Shown: one piece after another, positions 44,784 to 53,596 of the stretch
Numbering within the stretch: position 1 is the first letter of the stretch
Layout: each line of letters opens with the position of its first letter
NCBI GenBank assembly: GCA_963530515.1
Contig: CAUSEC010000021.1
Coordinates: forward strand, 36,157 to 100,156
Length of the DNA stretch: 64,000 nucleotides
From: CBFFRJ01 sp963530515
GTDB taxonomy: Bacteria > Pseudomonadota > Gammaproteobacteria > Enterobacterales > Enterobacteriaceae
Reading direction: 5' to 3'
Notes under the pieces: generated by a model
The model's database searches: none
What the model was told of the DNA's origin: nothing
The model's input: the letters and a program-made list of their open reading frames with translations, nothing else
Position numbers and translations under genes: made by a program

Positions 44784-46160
44784 ATGACTAAAACGCTACC
44801 GCCAGGCTTTTTATGGGGCAATTCGGTATCCAGTATGCAGACCGAAGGGGCATGGAACGAAGGCGGGAAGGGGCCATCGGTGTATGACATCCGCGAAGCC
44901 AGTGAATTTGCCTCCGACTGGAAAGTGGCCACCGACTCCTACCACCGTTACAACGAAGATTTCGACTGCATGCAGGATCTGGGCATGAACTGCTATCGCT
45001 TCCAGATTTCCTGGAGCCGCGTCTGCCCGGACGGAGACGGCGCGTTTAACGAAGAGGGGATCGCCTTCTACGATCGTTTTATTAACGATCTGATTGCCCG
45101 CGGAATTGCGCCGATGATCTGCCTGTACCACTTCGACATGCCGCTGGCGCTGGCAGAGAAATACAACGGCTTCACCGACCGTCGCGTGCTGGATGCCTTT
45201 GTGCGCTATGGGCAAAAAATGATGGACTGCTTTGGCGACCGGGTGACCTGGTGGCTGACCTTTAACGAGCAGAATATTTACCACATGCCGGAAGCCTTCA
45301 AAGTGGGCGGCTACCTCAGGGGCGAGAAAACCCTGCGCGAGCTTTATCAGATCCAGCATCACGTGATGATGGCGCACGTGCAGCTCACCCACTATCTGCA
45401 TGAAACCAAACCGAAGGCGCTGATGGGCGGCATGCTGGCGCACCAGCTGGTTTACCCGGCAACCTGCAAACCGCGTGATGTGTTCTGCGCCCAGCAGTAT
45501 GACGAGTTCCTTAATCAGAACCTGCTGCGCGTGTTTGCCGGCCAGGGCTACAGCCCGGCAGTGATGGCGGTCGTCGAGCGTGAAGGCTTCAGTGACATCT
45601 ACCGTGCCGACGATTTAGCGCTTATCAGCCAGGTGAAAAGCGACTATATGGCCTTTAGCTATTACGCCAGCAAAACGCTGGACAGCGATGCCATCTCCCC
45701 GGACGCCCCAGTGAACTATTACCTGCAACAGGGCGATGTGCCCAACCCATTCCTTGAAGCTACCGAATGGAAGTGGCAGATCGATCCGCTCGGTTTTCGC
45801 ACCATCATCACCCGCTACTACAACGACTGGCGTCTGCCGGTCTTCCCGATTGAGAACGGCATTGGGGTGATTGAAAGCTGGGATGGCGTGAATCCGATTC
45901 AGGATGACTACCGCGTGGCTTATCACCGCGATCACCTGCAGGCCATGAAGGACGCCATCTTTGAAGACGGCGCAGAGGTCATTGGCTACCTCGGCTGGGG
46001 GCTCATTGACATTCTCAGCTCACAGGGCGACATGCGTAAGCGCTACGGCGTGGTCTACGTCAACCGCGAAAACCACGATCTGAAAGACATGAAACGCATT
46101 CCAAAACACAGCTACGCCTGGCTGAAACAGGTGATTCACACCAACGGGCGCGAAATGTAA
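44784..46160 (+). CDS. 6-phospho-beta-glucosidase (GH1) of the cellobiose-type operon
   Basis: A 458-residue GH1 enzyme with acid/base E162 (TFNEQN) and nucleophile E357 (FPIENGIG). It diverges clearly from the two GH1 proteins at 12-15 kb: it is shorter at the N-terminus and has different loops around 170-185 and 360-370. Ribosome site GGAGACGACG. First gene of an operon with an EIIC permease (33-bp gap) and a GntR regulator. Expected substrates are phosphorylated beta-linked disaccharides. Confidence 0.9.
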   Translation: MTKTLPPGFLWGNSVSSMQTEGAWNEGGKGPSVYDIREASEFASDWKVATDSYHRYNEDFDCMQDLGMNCYRFQISWSRVCPDGDGAFNEEGIAFYDRFINDLIARGIAPMICLYHFDMPLALAEKYNGFTDRRVLDAFVRYGQKMMDCFGDRVTWWLTFNEQNIYHMPEAFKVGGYLRGEKTLRELYQIQHHVMMAHVQLTHYLHETKPKALMGGMLAHQLVYPATCKPRDVFCAQQYDEFLNQNLLRVFAGQGYSPAVMAVVEREGFSDIYRADDLALISQVKSDYMAFSYYASKTLDSDAISPDAPVNYYLQQGDVPNPFLEATEWKWQIDPLGFRTIITRYYNDWRLPVFPIENGIGVIESWDGVNPIQDDYRVAYHRDHLQAMKDAIFEDGAEVIGYLGWGLIDILSSQGDMRKRYGVVYVNRENHDLKDMKRIPKHSYAWLKQVIHTNGREM

Positions 46161-46193
46161 CGCGGGGCAGTTTGCCATTCACGGGAGACCACT

Positions 46194-47516
46194 ATGTCTG
46201 ACGCTAAACAGACCGAAAGTACGCCGTCCTTTGTCGACAGGTTTGTCGATTTTTCCGCCCGCCTGGCAGGCCAGGTGCATTTGCGATCGCTAAGGGATGC
46301 CTTCGCCGCCGTAATGCCGATTTTTATCCTGGCCGGGCTGGCGGTACTGGTCAACAACGTGGTTTTCCCGTGGATCCTGGAGGGCGAAACGCTGGTGCGT
46401 TTCAAAGTCTGGGGGGATGTCATTATTAATGGCACGCTGAACATCGCTGCCCTGCTGATTGCGCCCATGACCGCCTGGTCTCTGGCGCGCAATCGCAATT
46501 TTGATAACCCGGTCTCAGCGGTCGTCATTGCGCTGTCGAGCTATATCATGATGATGCCGATGAAGCTTGAGGTGGTACCGGAGGGGGGCAAAGCGGTAGT
46601 GACCGTGAGCCAGATGCTCTCTTTCGGCAATATTGGTTCGACGGGGATTTTCGCCGGGGTGATTATCGGTCTGCTGTCGACGGAGCTGTTTATCCGCATT
46701 GCCAGTATCAAAAAACTCAATATTTCGCTCGGTGAAAACGTGCCGCCAGCGGTGGGGAAATCCTTCTCGGCGCTGATCCCGACCATCATCACGCTGTCGA
46801 GCTTTGCCATTGTGGCCGCACTGCTGGCGAACGTGCTGCACACGGATTTGATTCACCTGATCACGACGCTTATCCAACAGCCGCTGCGACTGATTAACAC
46901 CAGCCTGCCGGGCACGCTCTTTATTTATAGCTTTGGCAACTTCCTGTTTACGCTGGGTATTCACCAGTCGGTGGTCAACGGGGTGATCCTGGAGCCGTTC
47001 CTGCTGATTAACACCAACGAGAACATGCTGGCCTTTGCTAACGGGCAGCCGATTCCGCATATCATCAACAACATCTTTGTGCCGACTTTCGGCATGATTG
47101 GCGGCACCGGCAGCACGCTTTCGTTGCTGATCGCTATCTTTATATTCTCGAAACAAAAAGCAGCCAATCAGGTGGCGCGGCTGTCGGTTTCCCCTGGCCT
47201 GTTCAATATTAACGAACCGGTGATTTTCGGTCTGCCGATTGTCTTTAACCTGCCGCTGATGATCCCGTTTGTGCTGTTACCGGCGATAGGTATCTACTTT
47301 GCCTGGCTGTGTACGACGCTTGGCTGGATGTCGAAATGTGTGGTGATGATCCCCTGGACAACGCCGCCGATTTTAAGCGCCTGGCTGGCGACGGCGGGCG
47401 ACTGGCGAGCGGTGGTGGTGCAGTTGATAATCATCATCTTTGGTGTATTCTTCTACCTGCCTTTCCTCAAGATAGCCGAGAGAGTGGCCTTAAAAAACAA
47501 TGGCATAACTGAATAA
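46194..47516 (+). CDS. PTS EIIC, lactose/cellobiose family, without its EIIA and EIIB
   Basis: A 440-residue membrane protein of the lactose/cellobiose/lichenan EIIC family (CelB/ChbC type) with about ten hydrophobic segments and the signature segments GTGSTLSLLIAIF and NINEPVIFGLPIVFNLPLMIPF. It has no EIIA or EIIB domain, and neither is encoded nearby, so it must borrow them from another locus such as chb. GGGAGA precedes the ATG. Confidence 0.88.
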   Translation: MSDAKQTESTPSFVDRFVDFSARLAGQVHLRSLRDAFAAVMPIFILAGLAVLVNNVVFPWILEGETLVRFKVWGDVIINGTLNIAALLIAPMTAWSLARNRNFDNPVSAVVIALSSYIMMMPMKLEVVPEGGKAVVTVSQMLSFGNIGSTGIFAGVIIGLLSTELFIRIASIKKLNISLGENVPPAVGKSFSALIPTIITLSSFAIVAALLANVLHTDLIHLITTLIQQPLRLINTSLPGTLFIYSFGNFLFTLGIHQSVVNGVILEPFLLINTNENMLAFANGQPIPHIINNIFVPTFGMIGGTGSTLSLLIAIFIFSKQKAANQVARLSVSPGLFNINEPVIFGLPIVFNLPLMIPFVLLPAIGIYFAWLCTTLGWMSKCVVMIPWTTPPILSAWLATAGDWRAVVVQLIIIIFGVFFYLPFLKIAERVALKNNGITE

Positions 47517-47531
47517 AACTAAGGAAAGGCA

Positions 47532-48248
47532 ATGGCGGCGAAATACATACTTATCGCGCGGGAAATCAAACAGCGGATCCTCAGCCAACGCTATGCCGCG
47601 AGCGAGCCTTTGCCTGACCAGTTTGCCCTTGCGGCGGAATTTAGCACCAGCCGGATGACCATCCAGCAGGCGATGCGCCAGTTGATTGTGGAAGGGCTGG
47701 TCTATACCCGTCAGGGGCAGGGCACGTTTATTCGCAAAAACTTTCTCCAGCTCAGCCGCTGGGATTTGCCCGGCAGCGATTATTACGGTGCGACCAAAAC
47801 CTGGGAGCACGTCGGGCAGGTCACCAGTAAAATCATCAGGTTCGAGCTGCGCTTTCCCACAGAAAAAGAGCAGGCGTCGCTGCTGGTGGGGCCGGACGAC
47901 CCGGTGTATGACTTTATCCGCTTGCGTTTGCTCGAAGGTGAGCCGATGTCGCTGGAGTTTACCCTGATGCCGGTAAACCTGGTGCCGGGACTGAATAAGT
48001 CCCATCTTGAAAGTTCGGTGTTCAGTTACGTGCAGGATTCACTGGCGCTCAAAATCATGGGCTCATACCGCGTGGTGCGCGCACTTAAGCCGTGCGAAGA
48101 GGACAAAAAATACCTGAACTGTGAAGAAACCGACCCGGTGCTGGAGGTGGAGCAGGTGATTTATCTGGAGGACGGCACACCGCTGGAGTATGCCCACTGC
48201 CACTACCGGTACGATCACGGTGGCGTGATAGTGGTGAACAACGGATAA
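47532..48248 (+). CDS. GntR-family regulator with UTRA domain (cellobiose-type operon)
   Basis: A 238-residue regulator: winged helix (about 5-70, DQFALAAEFSTSRMTIQQAMRQLI) and a UTRA domain (about 90-235). It follows the EIIC gene by 15 bp with AAGGAAAGG before the ATG, so it is probably co-transcribed and autoregulatory. The palindrome at 44731 is the likely operator. Confidence 0.87.
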   Translation: MAAKYILIAREIKQRILSQRYAASEPLPDQFALAAEFSTSRMTIQQAMRQLIVEGLVYTRQGQGTFIRKNFLQLSRWDLPGSDYYGATKTWEHVGQVTSKIIRFELRFPTEKEQASLLVGPDDPVYDFIRLRLLEGEPMSLEFTLMPVNLVPGLNKSHLESSVFSYVQDSLALKIMGSYRVVRALKPCEEDKKYLNCEETDPVLEVEQVIYLEDGTPLEYAHCHYRYDHGGVIVVNNG

Positions 48249-48267
48249 GGCAATATGTGGATATGAG

Positions 48268-48341
48268 AATGCCTGATGGCGCTTCGCTTATCAGTCCTGC
48301 GTAGGCTGGATAAGGCGCTTGCGCCGCCATCCGGCAAAACA
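48268..48341. repeat. REP/BIME element
   Basis: Paired REP units with GCCTGATGGCGCTTCGCTTATCA, then GGATAAGGCGCTTGCGCCGCCATCCGGCA, between the convergent GntR and ldtB genes. The GCCATCCGGC arm is shared with the element at 160-192. Confidence 0.7.
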
Positions 48342-48357
48342 GATGCAAAATTCAGGT

Positions 48358-48390
48358 AAAAAAAAGCGGGCCTCAGACCCGCTTTTTTAT
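48358..48390 (-). terminator. ldtB terminator
   Basis: AAAAAAGCGGGCCT / GACCCGCTTTTTT hairpin; on the minus strand a T-run follows. It lies 14 bp beyond the ldtB stop. Confidence 0.85.
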
Positions 48391-48403
48391 TAGCAGCAAT
48401 CGC

Positions 48404-49324
48404 TTAGTTCAGACGAACCGGCATACCGGAACGGTTCTGAATCGCCTGGTCAACGATGCTCTGATCGACATCAGACTGGCCGGTCACGCTCTGAACGCTT
48501 TTGGTCAGAGAGATAGGCACGATTTCGCCTTCGGTGAACTGGGCTTCGGTGGTCGACAGCGGGTTGTGTACTTCCACATAACGCGAACCGTCTGGCTCGG
48601 TGGTCGCTTTCACCGGCTCATCAATGAACTGAACGCGGGTGCCGACCGGCACGTTTTCGAACAGGAATTTGATGTCGTCGTTACGCAGACGCACACAGCC
48701 GTGGCTCACGCGCAGGCCGATACCGAAGTTGGCGTTGGTGCCGTGAATTGCGTACAGGCGGCCGATGTAGAGTGCGTACAGACCCATCGGGTTATCTGGA
48801 CCCGCCGGAACAACCGCAGGCAGCGGCTCGCCCGCAGCGATGTATTCAGCGTGCATTTTGGCGGTAGGCGTCCAGGTCGGGCCCGCTTTCTTACGCTCAA
48901 CTTTGGTGGTCCAGTTGATTGGGGTGTCTTTACCCAACTGACCGATACCGATAGGCAGAACGATCACGGTTTTGGTGCCCGCCGGGTAGTAGTACAGACG
49001 CATTTCAGCGCTGTTGATAACGATACCTTCATGCACGGTGTCCGGCAGAATCAGCTGCTGCGGGATGTTCATGACGGTGCCGCCTTTCGGCAGGAAGGCG
49101 TCAATACCTGGGTTCGCTTCCGTCATGTTGGACAGACCCATCTGGTATTCCGCTGCAAAGTATTCCAGCGGCTGGGTGTTACCTTCCGGGATCGTGATGA
49201 CCTGATTCTGACCGACAAGACGGCTGCCATCACTTGGCAGTGGGTAAGTAACAGCAGACGCGGTGTTGCAATAGCCTACGACGGCAAACGCCGCCGCTAA
49301 AAGCGTTTTTAATTTCATGTTCAT
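48404..49324 (-). CDS. ldtB: L,D-transpeptidase LdtB, attaching Braun lipoprotein
   Basis: A 306-residue periplasmic enzyme that anchors Lpp to peptidoglycan. Signal peptide 1-24 (ASA|VTYPLP), a LysM-like domain (about 40-90), and a YkuD catalytic domain with HGTNANFGIGLRVSHGCVRL, whose cysteine is the nucleophile. I chose ATG 49324 to match the family start MNMKLKT; the frame extends seven codons further. Divergent from ybiT. Confidence 0.94.
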   Translation of the reverse strand: MNMKLKTLLAAAFAVVGYCNTASAVTYPLPSDGSRLVGQNQVITIPEGNTQPLEYFAAEYQMGLSNMTEANPGIDAFLPKGGTVMNIPQQLILPDTVHEGIVINSAEMRLYYYPAGTKTVIVLPIGIGQLGKDTPINWTTKVERKKAGPTWTPTAKMHAEYIAAGEPLPAVVPAGPDNPMGLYALYIGRLYAIHGTNANFGIGLRVSHGCVRLRNDDIKFLFENVPVGTRVQFIDEPVKATTEPDGSRYVEVHNPLSTTEAQFTEGEIVPISLTKSVQSVTGQSDVDQSIVDQAIQNRSGMPVRLN

Positions 49325-49538
49325 GTTGTGCGAGATTCGTGCCACAGGCCGTTGGGTTAATAATGCTTTCTTGGATGGGAGCGCATTATATGTGCATTCC
49401 CCCGCGCAGGGAATTCAGATGTGTACGAAATCACACTTTTTTCCCGTTGGTTTCATTTTAGCCCTGCGTTTCGAAGCAGGAATCTAATTCGGAATTGTGG
49501 CATAATATGGTGTTTGTCACACATTTCAGGATACTTCC

Positions 49539-51134
49539 GTGTTAGTTACCAGCAACGTCACCATGCAGTTCGGCAGCAAGCCGCTCTTTGAAAACATTTC
49601 CGTCAAATTTGGCGGCGGCAACCGTTACGGCCTGATTGGCGCTAACGGGAGCGGTAAATCCACCTTTATGAAAATCCTCGGCAGCGACTTAGAACCGACG
49701 CTGGGGAACGTCTCGCTCGATCCTAACGAGCGCATCGGTAAACTGCGTCAGGACCAGTTTGCCTTCGAAGCTTTCACCGTTCTCGATACCGTGATCATGG
49801 GTCATGGCGAGCTGTGGGAAGTGAAACAAGAGCGTGACCGCATCTACGGTCTGGCCGAAATGAGCGAAGAGGACGGTTACAAAGTCGCTGACCTCGAAGT
49901 GCTGTATGGCGAGATGGACGGTTACTCAGCAGAATCCCGCGCCGGTGAACTGCTGCTCGGTGTCGGTATTCCGGTTGAACAGCATTATGGTCTGATGAGC
50001 GAAGTGGCTCCAGGCTGGAAACTGCGTGTGCTGCTGGCTCAGGCACTGTTCTCTAACCCGGACATCCTGCTGCTCGATGAACCGACGAACAACCTGGACA
50101 TCGATACCATTCGCTGGCTGGAGCAGACGCTGAACGAGCGTGAAAGCACCATGATCATCATTTCGCATGACCGTCACTTCCTGAACATGGTCTGCACCCA
50201 CATGGCGGATCTGGATTACGGCGAGCTGCGCGTTTATGCCGGCAACTACGACGAATACATGACCGCCGCCACCCAGGCGCGCGAGCGTCTGCTGGCCGAC
50301 AACGCCAAGAAAAAAGCGCAGATTGCTGACCTGCAATCTTTCGTCAGCCGCTTTAGCGCCAACGCCTCCAAGTCTCGCCAGGCGACTTCACGTGCGCGTC
50401 AGATTGATAAAATCAAACTGGATGAGGTGAAAGCCTCCAGCCGTCAGAACCCGTTCATTCGCTTCGAACAGGACAAGAAATTGTTCCGTAACGCACTGGA
50501 AGTTGAAGCGCTGACAAAAGGTTTTGATAACGGTCCGCTGTTTAAAAACTTCAACCTGATGATGGAAGTGGGCGAGAAGATTGCCATTATCGGTGCGAAC
50601 GGCGTGGGTAAATCCACCATGCTGAAAACGCTAGTGGGCGAGCATGCGCCGGATAACGGCACCGTGAAGTGGTCCGAGAATGCCAGTATTGGTTACTACG
50701 CACAGGATCACGCCGAAGATTTCGATAACGATCTGTCGGTGTTTGACTGGATGAGCCAGTGGAAGCAGGAAGGTGACGACGAGCAGGTGGTGCGCGGTTT
50801 CCTCGGCCGTCTGCTGTTTAGCCAGGACGACATCAAAAAGCCTGCGAAAGTGCTCTCCGGTGGGGAAAAAGGCCGCATGCTGTTCGGCAAGCTGATGATG
50901 CAAAAGCCTAACATCCTGATCATGGATGAACCGACCAACCACCTGGATATGGAATCCATCGAGTCGCTGAACATGGCGCTGGAGATGTATCAGGGCACCC
51001 TGATCTTCGTCTCTCACGACCGTGAGTTCGTCAGCTCGCTGGCGACCCGCGTGATCGAAATTACGCCAGAGCGCGTGGTGGACTTCACCGGTAACTATGA
51101 AGATTACCTGCGCAGCAAAGGCATCGACGGCTAA
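49539..51134 (+). CDS. ybiT: YbiT, ABC-F family ATPase
   Basis: A 531-residue soluble protein with two ABC domains and no membrane part: Walker A GANGSGKST (34-42) and GANGVGKST (about 350), Walker B LLLDEPTNNLD and ILIMDEPTNHLD, and the ABC-F linker between them (about 230-305, RQATSRARQIDKIKLDEV). ABC-F proteins act on the ribosome near the E site. It starts with GTG at 49539, preceded by AGGA. Confidence 0.93.
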   Translation: MLVTSNVTMQFGSKPLFENISVKFGGGNRYGLIGANGSGKSTFMKILGSDLEPTLGNVSLDPNERIGKLRQDQFAFEAFTVLDTVIMGHGELWEVKQERDRIYGLAEMSEEDGYKVADLEVLYGEMDGYSAESRAGELLLGVGIPVEQHYGLMSEVAPGWKLRVLLAQALFSNPDILLLDEPTNNLDIDTIRWLEQTLNERESTMIIISHDRHFLNMVCTHMADLDYGELRVYAGNYDEYMTAATQARERLLADNAKKKAQIADLQSFVSRFSANASKSRQATSRARQIDKIKLDEVKASSRQNPFIRFEQDKKLFRNALEVEALTKGFDNGPLFKNFNLMMEVGEKIAIIGANGVGKSTMLKTLVGEHAPDNGTVKWSENASIGYYAQDHAEDFDNDLSVFDWMSQWKQEGDDEQVVRGFLGRLLFSQDDIKKPAKVLSGGEKGRMLFGKLMMQKPNILIMDEPTNHLDMESIESLNMALEMYQGTLIFVSHDREFVSSLATRVIEITPERVVDFTGNYEDYLRSKGIDG

Positions 51135-51135
51135 A

Positions 51136-51215
51136 AAAAAGCCCGGTGGCGCTACGCTTACCGGGCCTACTGGTCTGTTTGTAGGCCGGGTAAGGCGAAG
51201 CCGCCACCCGGCATT
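51136..51215. repeat. REP/BIME element after ybiT
   Basis: Two facing REP units: GCCCGGTGGCGCTACGCTTACCGGGC, and GTAGGCCGGGTAAGGCGAAG followed by CCGCCACCCGGCA. It separates convergent ybiT and the GH31 gene and may serve as a terminator for ybiT. The same core is inverted at 31.62 kb. Confidence 0.75.
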
Positions 51216-51217
51216 GT

Positions 51218-53581
51218 TCAGAGCACCCACTCACCCCCTTCAATCCCATTCACCAGCAGCTTGCGCTTCTCCCCCACCGGCAATGATACCTTCAGCGTTT
51301 TCCACGCCGGACGATAATCCCCGCGCCCGCTGACCTTCAGGTTAATGGTCGCCCCGTCGCACACCATCTCCCACTCCACCCACAACGCATTGCCGTTCTG
51401 GTAGCCCCAGGACTCACCGTCATCTTCAAACAGCAGACCTGCTGAGCGCCCCGCGCCTTTAACCGGGAACAGCTTCAGCTCGCGCGTATCGTCTTTCTCC
51501 GCTGACACGTGGGTGATGCGTTCGCTGAGCGGCAGACCTGCACCGGCACGCACCATCAACGGCAATTTTTCCAGCGGTGCGTCGCGCACAATCCACTGCC
51601 CGCCAGAGAACCATTCGTGGGTGTAGAAATCGTACCAACCCGTTTCGTTTTCGGGCAGCCAGACGCGGCGCTCACGCTGGCCCGGCTCCACGACGCTCGC
51701 CACCAGAATGTCGCGACCCAGCAGGAAATCATCGCACTCGTCAAACGTCTGCGCGTCGTGCTCATGATCGAGGAAGGTCGGGCGCAGCATCGGCTCGTCA
51801 TCCGCATGGGCCTGCCAGAGCAGGGTGTAGAGGTACGGCAGCAGGCGATAACGCAGTTCGATGGCGCAGCGGATAGCCGGTGTCACACCCGGGTACATCC
51901 ACGGCTCATTCACCGTATGGTCATCGTTCCAGGAGTGAATGGTAAAGCGCGGATGCATCACCCCATTTTGTACCCAACGCACAAACAGCTCGGCATCCGG
52001 TTTGTCACCGGAAAAACCGCCGACATCATGGCCGACGTTAAACAGCCCGGAGAGGCTCATGCCCAGCCCCATGCGCGTGTTGAAGCGCAGCGTATCCCAG
52101 TTGGTGCGGTTGTCGCCGCTCCAGGTCTGCACATAGCGCTGCATCCCGGCACAGCCGGAGCGGGAAATTAAATACGGACGCTTCTCCGGCGCAAAACGCT
52201 GCTGGGCTTCCAGCGAGGCACGCATCATCAGCAGCGGCATCACCGGGCGAATATGTTTAATCGCAATTTCCTGTCCAAATCCGTGGCAGCGGGCTTCGCC
52301 GTCCCAGACTTCAAACTCGTTGTTATCGTTCCAGGTGGAGTCGATACCCATCTCCAGCAGTTGGGTGGTAACGCCTTCCTGCCACCACTGGATGGTCTCC
52401 GGGTTGGTGAAATCGAGGTTGGAGCCTTCGTCGTCCCAGAAGCTGGAGCGTTCCGGCGTGTTGGCCTCAGAATCACGAATAAACAATCCCCGCTCTGCTA
52501 CTTCGTTATAGCGAGGGTGATCCTGCAATAAACACGGTTTGATGTTCGCGGCAAGCTTAAGCCCCGCGTCGTGGAACGCCTGGCTCATCACCTTAGGCTG
52601 CGGCACCTTGTCGTAGTTCCAGTTAAAGACATAGCGCTTGCCGTTGATGGAGGTATAGCCCGACGAAAGCTGGAACGAATCGCAGGGAATAGCATGCTCT
52701 TCACACAGGCGTATAAAGTTCATCAGCTGGTTCTGCGCATCGGGTGCATCGGTGTAATGCATGGTCGAGCCGCTATAGCCCAGGCTCCATTTCGGCCCGA
52801 ACAGCGTTTTGCCCGTCAGGCGGACAAAGGCTTTGGTGACGTCCAGCACGCGTTTACCGGTAAACATGTAGTAATCAATGTCACCGGCTTCGGCCTGCCA
52901 GCGGCGGTAGGCGGTGTGGTAGTTATCGATTTCATTACCGAGGTCTATCCAGCAGCTGCTGAGGTTGTCGTAAAACAGGCCGTAGCTGATGTCGTCCCGA
53001 CGGGTCAGGGTAAACGGGATGTGCTTGTAAAGCGGATCGGTGCTGACCGCGTTATAGCCCATGGCGTCGAGATTACGCATTTCATAACGCTTGCCGGTAC
53101 GCTGCAAATTGCCTGTTTTCTCCCCCAGTCCGTAGAAGCGCTCCTCTTTTTTGCGGCTGAGATAATGGGCCACACCGTCGCCATGCGCATTGATTAAATA
53201 GGCGCTGGTGGGGCGGTCGCCGGCCAGCCACTGCCACTCGCCGTCGTCATTACGATAGTGCCACTCCAGCCACAACGGCTGATGGACGGTAACCCGCAGT
53301 TGTTCGGTGGCGACGGTCAGTGTCTGGCCGTGCTGTTCCAGCGTCCATGCCGGGCAGCTGAACCCGCTCAGATCCTCGCGGTCACGTCCCTCCCAGGGCA
53401 CATCCTGCACGGGCGCAATGCTCCAGGTTCTGTTCAGCGCCAGCTCACCTTTACATTTTAGCAGCACGCGGAACAGATTGTTTTCCAGCACATACAGGCA
53501 CAGCGTGTGCTGCGCATCGACGCAAAGCTCAACGTGATGATCGGCCTTATGTTGCAGCGTCCAGTTTTTCAAAATTTTCAT
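51218..53581 (-). CDS. Glycoside hydrolase family 31 (alpha-glucosidase/alpha-xylosidase type)
   Basis: A 787-residue cytoplasmic GH31 enzyme with an N-terminal beta-sandwich (about 1-250), a TIM barrel (about 255-600) and C-terminal beta domains. The nucleophile is D419 in STWNDNNEFEVWDG and the acid/base D490 in TWSGDNRTNWDTL. No signal peptide, so it acts on an imported unphosphorylated alpha-glycoside. It follows the MFS gene by 15 bp, forming a two-gene operon. Substrate unknown; a role as alpha-xylosidase, alpha-glucosidase or another retaining alpha-glycosidase cannot be separated by sequence alone. Confidence 0.85.
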   Translation of the reverse strand: MKILKNWTLQHKADHHVELCVDAQHTLCLYVLENNLFRVLLKCKGELALNRTWSIAPVQDVPWEGRDREDLSGFSCPAWTLEQHGQTLTVATEQLRVTVHQPLWLEWHYRNDDGEWQWLAGDRPTSAYLINAHGDGVAHYLSRKKEERFYGLGEKTGNLQRTGKRYEMRNLDAMGYNAVSTDPLYKHIPFTLTRRDDISYGLFYDNLSSCWIDLGNEIDNYHTAYRRWQAEAGDIDYYMFTGKRVLDVTKAFVRLTGKTLFGPKWSLGYSGSTMHYTDAPDAQNQLMNFIRLCEEHAIPCDSFQLSSGYTSINGKRYVFNWNYDKVPQPKVMSQAFHDAGLKLAANIKPCLLQDHPRYNEVAERGLFIRDSEANTPERSSFWDDEGSNLDFTNPETIQWWQEGVTTQLLEMGIDSTWNDNNEFEVWDGEARCHGFGQEIAIKHIRPVMPLLMMRASLEAQQRFAPEKRPYLISRSGCAGMQRYVQTWSGDNRTNWDTLRFNTRMGLGMSLSGLFNVGHDVGGFSGDKPDAELFVRWVQNGVMHPRFTIHSWNDDHTVNEPWMYPGVTPAIRCAIELRYRLLPYLYTLLWQAHADDEPMLRPTFLDHEHDAQTFDECDDFLLGRDILVASVVEPGQRERRVWLPENETGWYDFYTHEWFSGGQWIVRDAPLEKLPLMVRAGAGLPLSERITHVSAEKDDTRELKLFPVKGAGRSAGLLFEDDGESWGYQNGNALWVEWEMVCDGATINLKVSGRGDYRPAWKTLKVSLPVGEKRKLLVNGIEGGEWVL

Positions 53582-53596
53582 AGTTACTACCCATTA

